Below, piece after piece: positions 24,015 through 35,538 of a stretch of 37,818 bases of DNA (positions are counted from its first letter, which is position 1; the number at the start of each line of letters is the position of its first letter). The DNA is from Saccoglossus kowalevskii (Eukaryota > Hemichordata > Enteropneusta > Harrimaniidae): the NCBI RefSeq assembly GCF_000003605.2, contig NW_003156243.1, positions 61,398 to 99,215 on the forward strand, given 5' to 3'. A program made the translations under genes and the position numbers. Under the pieces are notes generated by a model. The model saw nothing but the letters and a program-made list of their open reading frames with translations, was not told where the DNA came from and searched no databases.

Positions 24015-27000
24015 TATGATTTTTTTCATTCATTCCTAACCTATACACTTATCCTACCTACTTTGTGTTTCATTTGACAATGCACCAAAGAGACAGGATG
24101 TCCATTTCATGAAAATATAAACACGTAGACAAGTAAAACATGCCAATAAATAAAGACAGCTGTAAAACAGCTGGGAATCAATATAGAATGTTCAGAAGTG
24201 ACATTTAAACAGCTATGAAAACATGGTGGTCCATGCATAACGCATTTACAGATGGTACAACGGCAAGGAAAGTCAGCAATAATGAGGCGCTATTCTTGAT
24301 TTTCAAAAGTGTCCGCACTGAAATGCACATACATAATTTCAGTTTGAAAGCAAGGGTATACTTTATGGTTTAGGTTTCACACCACAATTATAATTTGTAC
24401 CAAGGTGAATGGCCACACAGGTAAACTACAAATACCATCTCCTCATTTTCCAAATAAAATTGCATGCACAATAGAAGGCTTGTCTCTCAAAACAGTGTTA
24501 TTAGAGCCTTAGATTTGCGAGTGGCCTAACACATACACATTTTACGAATATTCAAAGCACAAAGTAGTTACACTACATCGCGTTTGATATGGGTCTATGC
24601 TATATATAGAACACAATGTGAAATGCATTATGAGCATGCTAGCTGTGCCAAGAAACTACAACTGCGAAGATGCTGCGACAATAAATATTTGATTTATTTG
24701 ATCAAGAGAAGCCCTTTTCTTGGTTACAGTACTCATTGACTATGTAAAATACATTTAGTCTCCTTTCACCATGTCATCTATGCCAAGTTTAACTGTAGTG
24801 CAGTTTACACTGGGGCAAATATTGGTACATCTACGCTACACAATGATGTCTGACAACAGTGTATTAGTGATCAGTGGATAACAGCTGCTAACTGACTACA
24901 TTAAACTGCATACCAACAGCTAGACAATCTTGGATGTGGGAAAAACTCTGGAATAATTTTATCAACAAAAATAGTTCTCATTTTCAAATTATATGGCTGC
25001 CTTTAGGACTGGTTTACACAAAGTTATCTTGTTTTACATGTATGGTAGATCTCGTTTATACAGTTTATTAATTTATATGTGAATCATTAAAAAAATGGAT
25101 GATCTATTGAATATTACAACTATAAAGCATTGTTTGGAGATCAGCTTTGGTCATACAAATAAATCATCTGAACTCAAATGTCAAACAGAATAGATTTATT
25201 AAAATGTGATACAGGTGCCGTAGTACACAAGTCTGCATATCAAATATAGATTGCTGATTTTAGTTTGTTAATTTCATAGCCAGAAATTTATATTTCCCGA
25301 CAAAATGAATTGGATGTTTTACATCCCAGTACTCCATACAGCAAGGTGAAAAGCAAATTGTTACCAATTCTCTGAGTCAGTGAAAAGAAATAGATGTAGA
25401 ATTGATAAAAAATTAACAAAGATTTTAAAAATTTGGCAGTAAAAAGTAAGGCATTCAAAATTAAATCAACTAAAATGTTAAATGAATATAAAAAAAAAAA
25501 AACAGGATTATTAAGCAGTATGGCTGATCATGGGCTAATTAAACTTAAAAATTTCTTTAGATATACCAGCAAGGAAACGTGTGAATATGTTTAAATCATG
25601 CAAGGTTTCTTGGGTTCAAAAGGCACTCAATTTTAAGAGGGAGTTTTGTTACTCCAATAAAAAAATTATGAAAGCATTTTGAAAGGCACAAAGATGGGAC
25701 ATCTTATGAGATTTTCTAAAATTAAACTAGGAAAAATAATATTTTAAATGATTGTTCAACAATATTTACTGTACATCATATTAAAAGTATTTAGTCGGCA
25801 GAGCCCTTCAATAATGAAAAGTTGTTTTAGATAGCCAACGGGTACAGAGCCAAGACGAAATGTGATGTGCAGTAGAAAGCGATATCCAATAACAATGTAC
25901 TGAGAAAATAGATTTGATACGAACATGGGAAAGAAAAACACAAGTACACCAACAAAAACAAGCTTGTCAATGCAAGTTATTTTGCGACTGGTAAACAAGT
26001 TGTCAAAATACAATCGTACTCGAAACTGACAACGATAAAATACTTGAATGCATCAACAAAATATTGATTTGGTTTTAACAACGCTCACATGATCCAATAA
26101 AAGTATCCGGGTGTCGGACAAATGTGCAATATTATATTACCTCTTTCTAAGCCACTGTAAATTATGTATTTGAAAAAAAAATATATGCCAAAGATAAATT
26201 ACTGACGAGCAACTGGAATATAAATAATAATGTAGACTATGCAATGATTTGGCATTCTTCCCAATTAAATGTTCTAGCAAGATGAATATAAATTGTCATT
26301 ACACAACAAAGTCGGAATAAAATTGACACTGAAAGTAGCCACAATTTTGTACCCAGGGATCTTTTTCTCAATGCTATTGTAAGAAGTTGAGAACCATTGA
26401 AAGTAATTCACTGAGAAAACCCAAAACTTTGACATCAAAGTTAACAGAATAAGGTAAAGCCCCTACTTTTTTACGATTTTTTAGTGATGGAAAATTATTT
26501 CTAATTGGTCCAAGAATTAAATAATTTAGTTATAGTTGCACTAACAATCTGGCGAAAACAATTGTCCCCTTCAAAAGGTCAATGACCTTTATGCAGATAA
26601 TCATAACCAGGTTCTCACTAGAAAGCTGCATGGGTGTGTAAGTTTCACTCTGTAATTATAAGGACAAGGATCTGAATCTTCTGTTCACACAAGCAAGAGG
26701 CGTAAAAATGGCAGCAACTGGATAACGTGTACAATGGCGCCGACTCGTACATTTGTAGGTAGGCAATGTTTTAGTTGACTGTACATTTCTGCCCTGTGTA
26801 TTTTTTCAATCAAGCAATAATATTTGCAAATTTGGGGGCCACGTAAAATCTAATATACATACCCTGGTAAATATAAAGTTGTTGTAACCTTGGAGCTAAT
26901 CTCTCTTAGCTCTATGTTGGAACAAATTGACATATTTCAAGTATACAGGCTAATATAATGATCTGAATTGCCATAAAATTTGACATGCATTGCCAGCATG

Positions 27001-27130
27001 CCCACTTTGAAATGAGATAAAAATCAAATATAGTTCACTGTGGCACTTAAATTCAGTTGATACCAATGCACTTAACACCCAATTATGTAATATTTACACA
27101 CAATACTGATACCAACTTCAAGGGAGGTTA

Positions 27131-27172
27131 CTTTGCTTTGCTTTGCTTTGCTTTGCTTTGCTTTACTTTGCT
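27131..27172. repeat. (CTTTG)n microsatellite
   Basis: About eight CTTTG units in tandem, the last one or two imperfect. Confidence 0.9.
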
Positions 27173-28591
27173 GTGACATGTTCACATCTGTTATTCTCGT
27201 ACTTTGATGTAAAAGGACACAAGAAAATAAATGTGAACACAACTCTGTGACAAGGTTTATTTAAACTCTACAAATTATAGTAGGTGATGGCTGGTTCCAC
27301 CAATAGATATTTATGCATGACCCCAACAAGGTCACACATCCTGGTATTGTCTGGGGGTATAAATTCACTGTAAAAGAATTTCTTTATTATATTGACAGAA
27401 CAAATGTTATCGAAGTTCAAAAATGATTTAACATGACAAAAACAGCTACATTATCGGGAATTATTCTTGTTATGGGGCAACAATATCCAGAGAAAGTGCC
27501 AGGATGTGTGACCTTTAAAGGTGATACACAAGACCAATTGGATAATGATGTGTGGAGAAATTAACCAAATCTTGCAGACCTAAATTCCTAGATCGACAAA
27601 TATCAGATTATATGGTTTAATATTTCAATGTCATTCAAGAATCGTCTGGCTGGCCTCATTAGCTTCCGTTATCGTATAAAATTATCATATTACAAATCAT
27701 GTAATATTCATCCACATATGGTAATTTTATTATAGTAGGTATAAAACTTTTAAATATATCTAAATTGGATGCATTCATAGAATCCATAATAAATGCACTG
27801 TGGAATCTGACAACAGCTTGGTTTTTGCATTGTAACACAAAATAAGCCATTTTGAAAATAGGACAGCGAGTCAGCCGAACTGTTTTATCACAAAGAATCA
27901 TGGGTATTTACAAAAGAACATTTTGGCTAAATGTGATCCTCATGAACAATAGAGTCTCACTCATCACACCAATTATAAGTATCATCTGATACTAAGAAAC
28001 AGAAGAAATTTATTTAGACTAACGTACAATGTAAATGGGCAACTTGTAACCAAGACAGCATTCACTGTACATGCCTACTGGTGGATTACAAATTCTAACC
28101 CTGACAGCAGTAGCAAGCACAAGGTGTATGAATCTGCTGCAATTAGTTAATTAAATTTGTTTACTTTGTAAATTTACAAACTTCAATTCAGCTCATAGAT
28201 TATGGATCAGTTTTCACTCTCTGGTTTACAATATTCATAAGGCAAGATAAAACAGCAGACCACTAAAATGGAAACGAAGCATGGATGGATGGTGGTTCAT
28301 GGAGTACAGTTACTGGGTTTCAGTACGCTTCATTTAAGACAGAAACAACAAAACAATTGTCAAATTAATTATTGCCACTACTATTTCATTCAAGTAAAAA
28401 TGCAGATCAGAGGTCAAGTTTAAAACACATTTGTACGATAATATGGAGTGTAGATTCATTAAGTGCAGTGGTATTTATAGTCGTGATATGTTATACTGCT
28501 GGCACAGGCCAACTAACTTTCAGTGAACCCATATAAATAGATTGTAGTGTCAGTAGGAAATGCAGCAAAACAACTGTTGAATGCAATTTAC

Positions 28592-28593
<2 letters not shown>

Positions 28594-28623
<30 letters not shown>
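28594..28623. repeat. (GT)n microsatellite
   Basis: About fifteen uninterrupted GT units. It lies about 400 nt downstream of the 29.2 kb exon in transcription direction. Confidence 0.9.
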
Positions 28624-28625
<2 letters not shown>

Positions 28626-29027
28626 CAATCTGTAGCATGATCACCTTACCGCAGTATTCCCTTACAGTCATAATGAATATAGTCAGACAACAAAACATAT
28701 GGAAACACTTTTTTCCCTCCCAAGTATAGTTGAGCAAGGTTATAACAATACTCATTGGCCCATGCTCAATATATTTCTTAGACTATAAATAAAATGTCTA
28801 ATTTACATAAGCACATGTTCTACTAATGCAGTAATGTCAGCATGATGCGAGATGCAAAAGGTATCATTGATATTATCACTACAGTCCTGTAATACAAGAC
28901 AGTATTGTTAGAGACATTGGTTGGTGGCACTGTGGGGATAACAAAGACAAAGTACACTCTTGATCATAACAATGTTAATATGCATATAAATAAACAACCA
29001 ATACAATTTACAGAAACAAAATAATAC

Positions 29028-29263
29028 CTCAGAATCTTCTTGTACAGTGTCTATATTATTGATAATGCAGTCTCTGGAACTACTCCAAGAAATTACCGGG
29101 TATGAATTCAGACTGGCTCCATAAGAGTAGCGTTCGCGAGCCGTCCTGTAGAAGGACCTTCGAATGCTGCACAGACCTTCGCTGCTCGAAGAGCGTTTCA
29201 ACTCATCCAGACTCATTGCTAGCACAAGTTCTCGTAAACTGTTAGTAAATCCTAATAACGCTT
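29028..29263 (-). CDS. dlg1-like: Probable alternative N-terminal exon of the DLG gene
   Basis: The open frame ends exactly at a donor (TCT GAG|gtatta) in phase 0, so it can be spliced to the YRYH or linker exons. Two starts are possible. An ATG at 29214-29216 gives a 63-residue N-terminus (MSLDELKRSSSSEG ... NIDTVQEDSE). Alternatively an acceptor (ctgtatttacag) at 29264-29266 gives a 236-nt internal exon starting in phase 1, whose first codon would become Glu after a G. The stretch between the two starts is open and leucine-rich (EALLGFTNSLRELVLA), like an amphipathic helix. The peptide is Ser/Arg-rich in the middle and acidic at the end. No known domain is recognised. GC and CpG are higher than in the surrounding intron. 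That it is coding is likely; the start choice is open. Confidence 0.62.
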
Positions 29264-29335
29264 CTGTAAATACAGGTCAGTCTGTAAAGTCGCTAAATCC
29301 ATTCCCGCGATTGGGGAAAGCCGCCTTAACACATG
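29240..29335 (-). promoter_or_regulatory. Possible internal promoter upstream of the 29.2 kb exon
   Basis: If 29028-29216 is a first coding exon, the bases just upstream on the minus strand should hold its promoter. They contain a minus-strand CCAAT box (plus-strand ATTGG at 29310-29314) next to CCCGCGA, and several CpGs in an otherwise CpG-poor intron. No TATA box is obvious. This is suggestive only. Confidence 0.2.
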
Positions 29336-31060
29336 GCATATGTTACAAATCCAACAGATGGTCCAATACAATGTACCGGTATTACCAGTTGAGTCAAACA
29401 GTTTGCAGACAGACAGACAGACAGAAAGGGCAGGAGAAAACCCTTTACGAAGTACACCTACAGTTTTAATGGTAAAACGGAGAGACTTCAGGAAAAAAGG
29501 TAATCACCTCTGTATAACATTCCAGTAATTTAAGCTTTAAACCAATACAAAATAAAGACAGTTCAATAAGCACATGCGAAACAGGTTAAAACAATCATGA
29601 ATGGAATTTATAAATAGAAACTCAGAATATGCCTAGTACTATGAAAACGGACCACTCAAGCAATGAACAGTAATGATGTCAACAGCGGGGTACATTATAA
29701 GGGTGCAATTTACTGATGTGATGTCATGATCAGGAATTTATTGCTAGCACAAGTCAAGACGCAGAGCATTTAGTATTCTATGCAATGTACACAGTACACT
29801 GATGTTTTAATGTCTAGCTGGCAAGGCTAATTGAGACACACTTTCAACATCTGTTAAATCACAATCCCCAAATCAGGGACACTCGGGATAATACATGCCT
29901 GACATTTGGAGTCAGTCCCCTACAAGCATTCACAGCTAGTTAAACACAAAACATGCGTGTTACCGAGGGGGGGGGGGGCAATTGTATCATCACACATTAT
30001 TACATCTCCAGGCCTCCAAGGCAGTAAACAAAAAATTTCAAGGATTTGGCTTGTCGCAGAAAATTCATACCAACATATCACTAAATGTGCTGATGTGCCG
30101 TTGTACACTTGTTTCTGGGATTAAAGGCTGCATTCTTGAGACAAACTGATAAGCAACAGTACCAGTTTAAGAAATGCATACACTGAATAGCAATTAGTGA
30201 ATTAGATCAGCCACCACACACCCTGGGGTCCAGACCTACTTGATACTTGACATTGTACAGTTATACCACCAATGGATATTGAAACCAACTACAAGCCACC
30301 TGACATCAATACAACGCCTGTCCACATACAGTACGTATTGTCCAGAACCCCTTAACTAGGAAACCATTCAAAGCATGTGCTCCCCTAGGCTAGTGCAACT
30401 TATGCAGAGACTGGGCTTGTGATTAATTAGTGGAAAGCATGCAGGCCGATAAGGACAAAAATAGCGTACTGATATAGGACAGGGTATTTAGAACATTGAC
30501 AGTAATAGCAATTGTGTACAGCTGTTAGCGATGAATCTAGCAATATCTCTCACCACATGCACAATTGCATGTACCAGGACTGCAATTTGCAGAAACTATA
30601 CACAAGTATATGACCTGATCATAGCTCAAGGCAAAAATGACTTTCCTGATACACATCTCAAAACATCAAAATTAAATACTGACCCAACTGGCCACTATGG
30701 AAGCACTTCAAAATTAAATAATGGCCCATTATGGTACAAGTGTCAAATAAAACGATATGAAATACACCCTACAAATCAACACTATATAAAGCACTTAACA
30801 ATACTGATGGTTATACTCAAAAAGATAATAGCATGTTTGACACTACTGCAGAACACACACAGCTAGTTTAATAAAGCACTTGTAATGATGTGGGCAGCGT
30901 AGCAGTCATTTATACTATTGGCCTTGTTTCATTTCATCACTGTAATTTATATACTAGAAGTTGAAAAAATGCAACAAAATTGGTTAATAATTACCAAGGC
31001 ATACTGATTTCATTTTGATGGCATGCAAAGTATTTCCTTTTGTTTTTGATAACCCAACAC

Positions 31061-31070
31061 AGAGGGCGCT
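31061..31070 (+). promoter_or_regulatory. AGAGGGCGCT motif, first of a similar pair
   Basis: CCAACACAGAGGGCGCT here is repeated almost exactly at 31711-31727. This may be a CTCF-like core or the end of a shared dispersed repeat. Confidence 0.25.
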
Positions 31071-32078
31071 GCCACGAGTTCTACATTTTCACCAGTTTAT
31101 TTTTACATTCTGATAATTAAATCTTTAAAATTGATTGATCATTTTGATGTCAATTAAGACAAATAGTGAGGCTACTACCAGTACAATTTTTTTTTTTACT
31201 TGTTTATGAAATCTGTGACTGTTTCGACATCTAGTAAATTGTAGATGCGTAAGCATCTAAAGATGTTCCCAAACTATTTCATACTCAACTGTGTGATTTA
31301 TTAAAATACATGACAATGTGCAAATTTAGTCATCACAACAATGTGGGTTAATTTTGACCACTGTTTCAAGTATGTTCCATTTATGATAGACCTCTATAGA
31401 ATAATTAAATATACTTACAGATTCTATAATATTTTAATTAACATGTGCCAAAAAAAATACTACATCTTTAATGGTTTCACCATAGGAAAGAAACAACATG
31501 CTTTTAATTCTAACTTAATACATGCACACAAGTACCAGAATAACAAAGCCTGTTATTTTAGTAAAAACCAGCCAAGTTTGAAATGGAGTACAGATGTATC
31601 TACAGTCAATGTACAAGTGAAATAACCCTTCAAGTTTTAACATCAGTATCTGAAGAATAACAACAGTGTGAGCCATGCATTCTGAATTCAAGATATTCCT
31701 GTTTTTAAATCCAACACAGAGGGCGCTCACACAAGTAATCTTAAAGTGCCTGTACAATGCCCATCCCCACGTTTCCCATTTTAGAATTGTGTCCCACTGA
31801 AATGGGCAGTTATTGATTTTTTTGCCGAAAATGATTACTCGTATCCAAGTAAATTTGGGATATTTCTCGTGTTGTAGCCACGCCCACCTATCCTGAAACG
31901 ATCGACTGTTTCCGGATTTCCGACTCTCGCCGAAAGTGCGCCACCAAATGCCAAAATGTGTGAGGAAGTCATACCCCTGAGCCGTAATAACACTGGTCGC
32001 TCAGTATACTTTTAAACGATGTACATTTTTCGGTCGGCATTTTTTTTTTTTTTTTTTTGTCTATTTTATTTTTTTGAG

Positions 32079-32192
32079 AGAGTTTTTAGATGTTGTGTTG
32101 TGGGCAGTTGCAGTGAAATGTATAGTCATAGTGTAAGTATTCACACGTTTCTAATCGATCTGAAGGTGCGACATCAGTGGATGAAAGCCACT
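32079..32192 (+). pseudogene. THAP-like zinc-finger N-terminus, broken
   Basis: After a long T tract and acceptor (agtttttag), the plus strand reads CCVVGSCSE, then SIHTFLIDLKVRHQWMKAT, then TAA. THAP domains start with C-x2-4-C, carry an F-P/hydrophobic-D motif, and then a conserved W after basic residues. The order and spacing here fit that start. The later C-x2-H pair is not seen. A different downstream frame has RRQHKPGA, which recalls the (R)xLKPGAVP end of THAP domains. An ATG reading MPKCVRKS lies about 130 nt upstream. THAP domains occur in P-element-type transposases and in host proteins. A strong plus donor (AGT|gtaagtatt) sits inside. Confidence 0.35.
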
Positions 32193-32759
32193 TAACATCA
32201 GATTCTTTTTTTGGGGGGGGAACTGTCCTCGTACATGAAAAAACAACTAGGTTTAAAGAGAAACGTCGACAACATAAACCTGGCGCAACACTTTTGAAAG
32301 AAATAGATTCCGGACCATGATCACCAAGGCAGATTTCAGAAGAGAGAGAGACGTCCGGCAAGTGTTTCAAATCAGTTGACTTTTTTGCGATCCTGATTAT
32401 CGTTTTATAGAGACCATTTAGTCCCTGTTAAGTAAAAGGTAGCAATAATTTTGACAGTGACACGAAAACGAAGCGTCGGACAAACAGGAAATTACACAGC
32501 CCTTACACACTGCTAACTGTTTTCATTTTCAAAGGCTAAAAGTTTCTGAATTGTTTGGTGATTGGTGTTGAATGTCGAATTCACACCTCAGTTCTTTTTT
32601 TAACTCCTTTTACCTTGATCTGCGTAATAATTTATGAAATAAGAATCCGGGCTTGGTCAATGTGTTTCCACCAAATAAAGTGTTAATATGATGTTATAAT
32701 TATGACAATCACGCCATGGATCACGCTAACTCGAATCCACTCTGAATTTATCTGTATGT

Positions 32760-33203
32760 GTGTCGATCTCGATTATTTTTGTTATCCAATTAAACGCCAC
32801 TTTTAACGCACTTGCCCTCATTGTGACCCGACGCGTTCACCTATTTCAACAAAATTTCAATTTATTTCCACGCGGCTGTCATTTATTTAGTAACTGTGAT
32901 TTGTCGTTTTATTGTTTAGAATGTCAAAATATGTTCTCTTATTTTAAATTTGAAAGTTTTACTCAGACGATCGATGAAATAAAACAGTGTAGTGACGTGC
33001 CTAGTAACCTGCTAAATAACGAGATAATTCCAACGTCAAATTCTATTTTGTCCAACGACAGTGTACAAATGTGCGTCGGTGACGATCACTGTGACCAGCT
33101 ACACCAGAACGGACATATTTCGCATCTAACTCAACCCCATGCAACAAAAATTTATACTATGTGTTCATTATGGTCCATTCATCCTCAACGAACAAGTACA
33201 TAA
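32760..33203 (+). CDS. Unidentified ORF, 147 codons, within the CpG-richer patch
   Basis: This is an open plus-strand frame with no convincing ATG. It includes CHLFSNCDLSFYCLECQN (a cysteine cluster) and then a polar stretch (SNSILSNDSVQMCVGDDH). It lies 3' of the THAP-like remnant on the same strand and could be a later part of the same transposon or gene. No family was recognised. Its length is above what chance would give, but codon character is mixed. Confidence 0.25.
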   Translation: MSISIIFVIQLNATFNALALIVTRRVHLFQQNFNLFPRGCHLFSNCDLSFYCLECQNMFSYFKFESFTQTIDEIKQCSDVPSNLLNNEIIPTSNSILSNDSVQMCVGDDHCDQLHQNGHISHLTQPHATKIYTMCSLWSIHPQRTST

Positions 33204-33787
33204 GTGAAAATTGAAAGTGAAAGACGAGAAAACTGCACAAGAAATTTGCCTTATTTACACGTATCGGCAATGCAAGGGGAATTTCTGTATGCAAATAAGA
33301 AGCTAATGAGTAGCCTCGTTTTAAAATACACAAAAATAAAGTTGCCGTAGATTGAGTTTAAAACACATTTTTTCACTTAAAAAAATAATTAATGCTTAGA
33401 AACATAAAAATTAATAATATTTATGTATCAATGGATATTTTTAGGCGTGAAAATAGCAGCCATTTCACACGCACTTTAAGTTTCACTGTGGTGCAGTGAG
33501 GGAGACTAGAATGCTTGTAATTATGAAGTTCGCGAATAACCAACTCAAGAATATTATTAACACAGTCTGTGCAGAAACAGATGATTAACATCAGTAGTGT
33601 TTAATAATATCAAAATTACTTTGTTGGTAGGGTAAACAGAAACATGTGCAACACATTACAGCGGCAACACAACAGAACCAATCTGCTCAGATAATCATGA
33701 ATGTAGATACTGCAAAGGAATTCCTGATACCTACCTAATAACGGTCTTCCGACAATACCATGGTACGTACATTTTAGTATTACTTAC

Positions 33788-33823
33788 CTTCTGAATTGTG
33801 CTTTTGTTTGTGTAAAATAACAT
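33788..33823 (-). CDS. Candidate short alternative first exon
   Basis: ATG plus 11 codons (MLFYTNKSTIQK) ends at the best-consensus donor in the window, AAG|gtaagtaat, in phase 0. Joined to the next anchor it would give ...QK-YRYHDD, like the KKYRYQDED of vertebrate DLG2/DLG4 isoforms. A TGA lies immediately before the ATG, so it can only be a first exon. The low-complexity AT-rich surroundings make chance likely. Confidence 0.15.
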
Positions 33824-34785
33824 TCATTCATTGTATCAAATATAATATACGATGTACAGTATATAGTAATACATGTAGCTACATGTCATTTTGGGGGAAT
33901 TTGTCACAAGACACTTAATCACTGACTCAATCTCATATTGCTAAATTTCATATACGATATAACACATCGCCCATTGAAAGCATCCATAGATTTTCCCATA
34001 AGTGAAATAACAGACGATGTGTCAGACTATTACACAAACTCTAATAGATGGAATTATGTGACACATGCATTTCCTCAAAGCACACTTTCGACAGAATGTA
34101 AAAGTCAAAAATTATGCAACGAAATGATACTTATAACTGGAAGTAAATTATTTTACTTTTTAACAAAAATTTAATTAATTCACATATTTGCAAAAAAGGC
34201 GTTTTGGATACAGGAAATACTGATTAAAGATTTAATGTAAATCTTGAAATCACACTCTGTGATAAATCGTTTCTCACATGACCATATTGCTTTCAACACC
34301 TAAACAGCAACATTGCCGGCCATGTACATCTCTAGATAGCTATGTGATTAGAACTGGCTTGATCAAATCATTTTTACGATTGTGCTCTGTTTCACTAGCA
34401 ATGTTCTGATACATAAAGCTGAAAAGGAAATTGCATCTTCTATTGGTACTCAATGTCACCTTCAATATTAGTAAGATATCTTCTGTTGATATTGGTTTGA
34501 CCCAACGTGTTCTAATTGGGAAACTATCTAGAGATGCACATAAACCAGTTTTAAAAGGTACAAAAGATGGTGGTGAAAGTAAATATGGGAATATGATATT
34601 ATAGAAAACAAAAACATTTTGGTTCAGCAAGAAACAGTAGAAGGCATTGTTAATTATCTCAACAGTTACGAAATATATATGCAAATTAGGCATTATTATA
34701 CAAATTATCTGCAATGCTTTTGCATTTACCAGGGAAAACATGGTATTGATTAGACTAGTGATGTTTCACATTTTAAAAAATACTA

Positions 34786-34909
34786 CCATATTAGCTCTAT
34801 TACAAGTGCATCTCCAATAAAAGCGCACTTGAACCAAAAACAGCATTTACTGTATCGGTGGATGAGTAAACTATAACTTTTACACACACCTCTAATAGAG
34901 CAAATATGG
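34786..34909. mobile_element. MITE-like family C, copy 3
   Basis: CCATATTAGCTCTATTAC at the left and CTAATAGAGCAAATATGG at the right form a near-perfect inverted pair across 124 bp. This is the clearest copy. It ends 100 bp downstream of the L27 exon's donor. Confidence 0.7.
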
Positions 34910-35008
34910 CAAGGATGTCAGAGACTTCAAAAGCAAAATGTTGGCAAAACTGGAGGGGATAGGATACAAAGTAATTGGAATTGGGTCAAAACAAAGTACA
35001 AAACTTAC

Positions 35009-35133
35009 AGGACTTGGCAGAGACATCTGTGTTTCTTGTTCCCACTTTGATGCGATCTCTAACGTCTCAAATGTCTTCTGTGCAATGCTCTTATTACCGT
35101 CCAACAGAGTTACTTCATAAAACTCTTGAATAT
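35009..35133 (-). CDS. dlg1-like: DLG-family MAGUK, exon encoding end of L27 domain
   Basis: This is a 125-nt exon. The acceptor is ttgatttcag and the donor is CCT|gtaagt; it starts in phase 1 and ends in phase 0. The first codon is completed to Asp by a G from the previous exon, giving DIQEFYEVTLLDG. This is almost identical to human DLG1 DIQEFYEVTLLDN and DLG2 DIQEFYEVTLLNS. The rest (KSIAQKTFETLEIASKWEQE) matches the DLG2-type continuation (KSCEQKIEEANQVLQKWEK) better than DLG1. L27 domains pair with other L27 proteins such as CASK and so recruit DLG to polarity and synaptic complexes. The first L27 helices are not found between here and 37818, so the 5' intron exceeds 2.6 kb. This is the strongest anchor for gene identity and strand. 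Confidence 0.93.
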
Positions 35134-35538
35134 CTGAAATCAATAACACAAACAGTTAAATACAATGGGAAAACATCTACAGCTACAAGATGGTGTTTTA
35201 TGCAGCTATTCCACTTGCACACAAAACAACGTTACATTGACAAAGTCGCCAGTTCCGCTGGAAATTATTTAAAAAATAAAACAATGCAGCTGAAAATAAC
35301 ATGTCAAGTCATGTTGTCACAGTGGCTCAAAGGAAGTGATCGAAACTCCATCTTGCATTCATATTCTTAGGACAGAAACATAACCTAGCATAGAATGGGC
35401 AGAAGAAAAGACTAGGCCAATCGACAGTGCGACATGCAACAATGAACATCACCACCAATCTCAGAGGGTCCTAACATAGATTTACCTAACTACGAAATAC
35501 CTTACAAGACAAATACCGCGAATGTTGAAGAAGACAAC

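Larger units (their letters stand above)
5395..29027. other. Large DLG intron region, about 23.6 kb
   Basis: This lies between the 48-nt exon and the 29.2 kb exon. Apart from the separately listed candidates and repeats it is AT-rich intron. Nothing coding was supported in 5400-7600, 7710-8640, 12324-14060, 14610-15020, 15070-16630, 16680-21250, 21510-23890 or 24020-29000. Short ORFs there lack splice context or recognisable protein character. Confidence 0.5.
31740..33480. mobile_element. Possible DNA transposon remnant with CTTAAAGTGC ends
   Basis: CTTAAAGTGC (31740-31749) is inverted at 33471-33480 (GCACTTTAAG). The enclosed 1.7 kb is richer in CpG and in protein-like ORFs than the introns around it, and contains a zinc-finger-like exon. 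There is a local hairpin (CCCATTT...AAATGGG) near the left end. No target-site duplication is evident. Ten-base arms at this distance can arise by chance, so the boundaries are tentative. Confidence 0.3.
29264..35008. other. DLG intron region between the 29.2 kb exon and the L27 exon
   Basis: It holds a (CAGA)n run at 29406-29424, the CpG-richer 31.7-33.5 kb patch with a zinc-finger remnant, a candidate first exon at 33788, and a MITE at 34786. From 29550 to 31000 nothing beyond AT-rich intron is seen. The 111-codon plus ORF at 30531 lacks protein character and includes a small internal duplication (aaaattaaata...). Confidence 0.5.

Noticed and set aside
26863-26895. 33-nt phase-0 minus segment with donor AGG|gtatgt
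   Set aside because: The acceptor side is purine-rich and has no polypyrimidine tract.
29508-29534. 27-nt phase-0 minus segment after a T-rich tract (LKLLECYTE)
   Set aside because: It is attractive but too short, with a non-consensus donor (gtgatt).
32086-32424. Minus-strand open frame with a good acceptor (taacag) and long peptide (GLNGLYKTIIRIAKK...)
   Set aside because: It has no in-frame consensus donor and ends in TAA without fitting the DLG linker. The plus strand of the same bases has the better zinc-finger reading, so this is probably a shadow. It remains a faint option as a terminal exon.
34340-34741. 133-codon minus ORF and an overlapping plus frame
   Set aside because: Neither has splice sites or start context and both readings compete. 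It is left unassigned.
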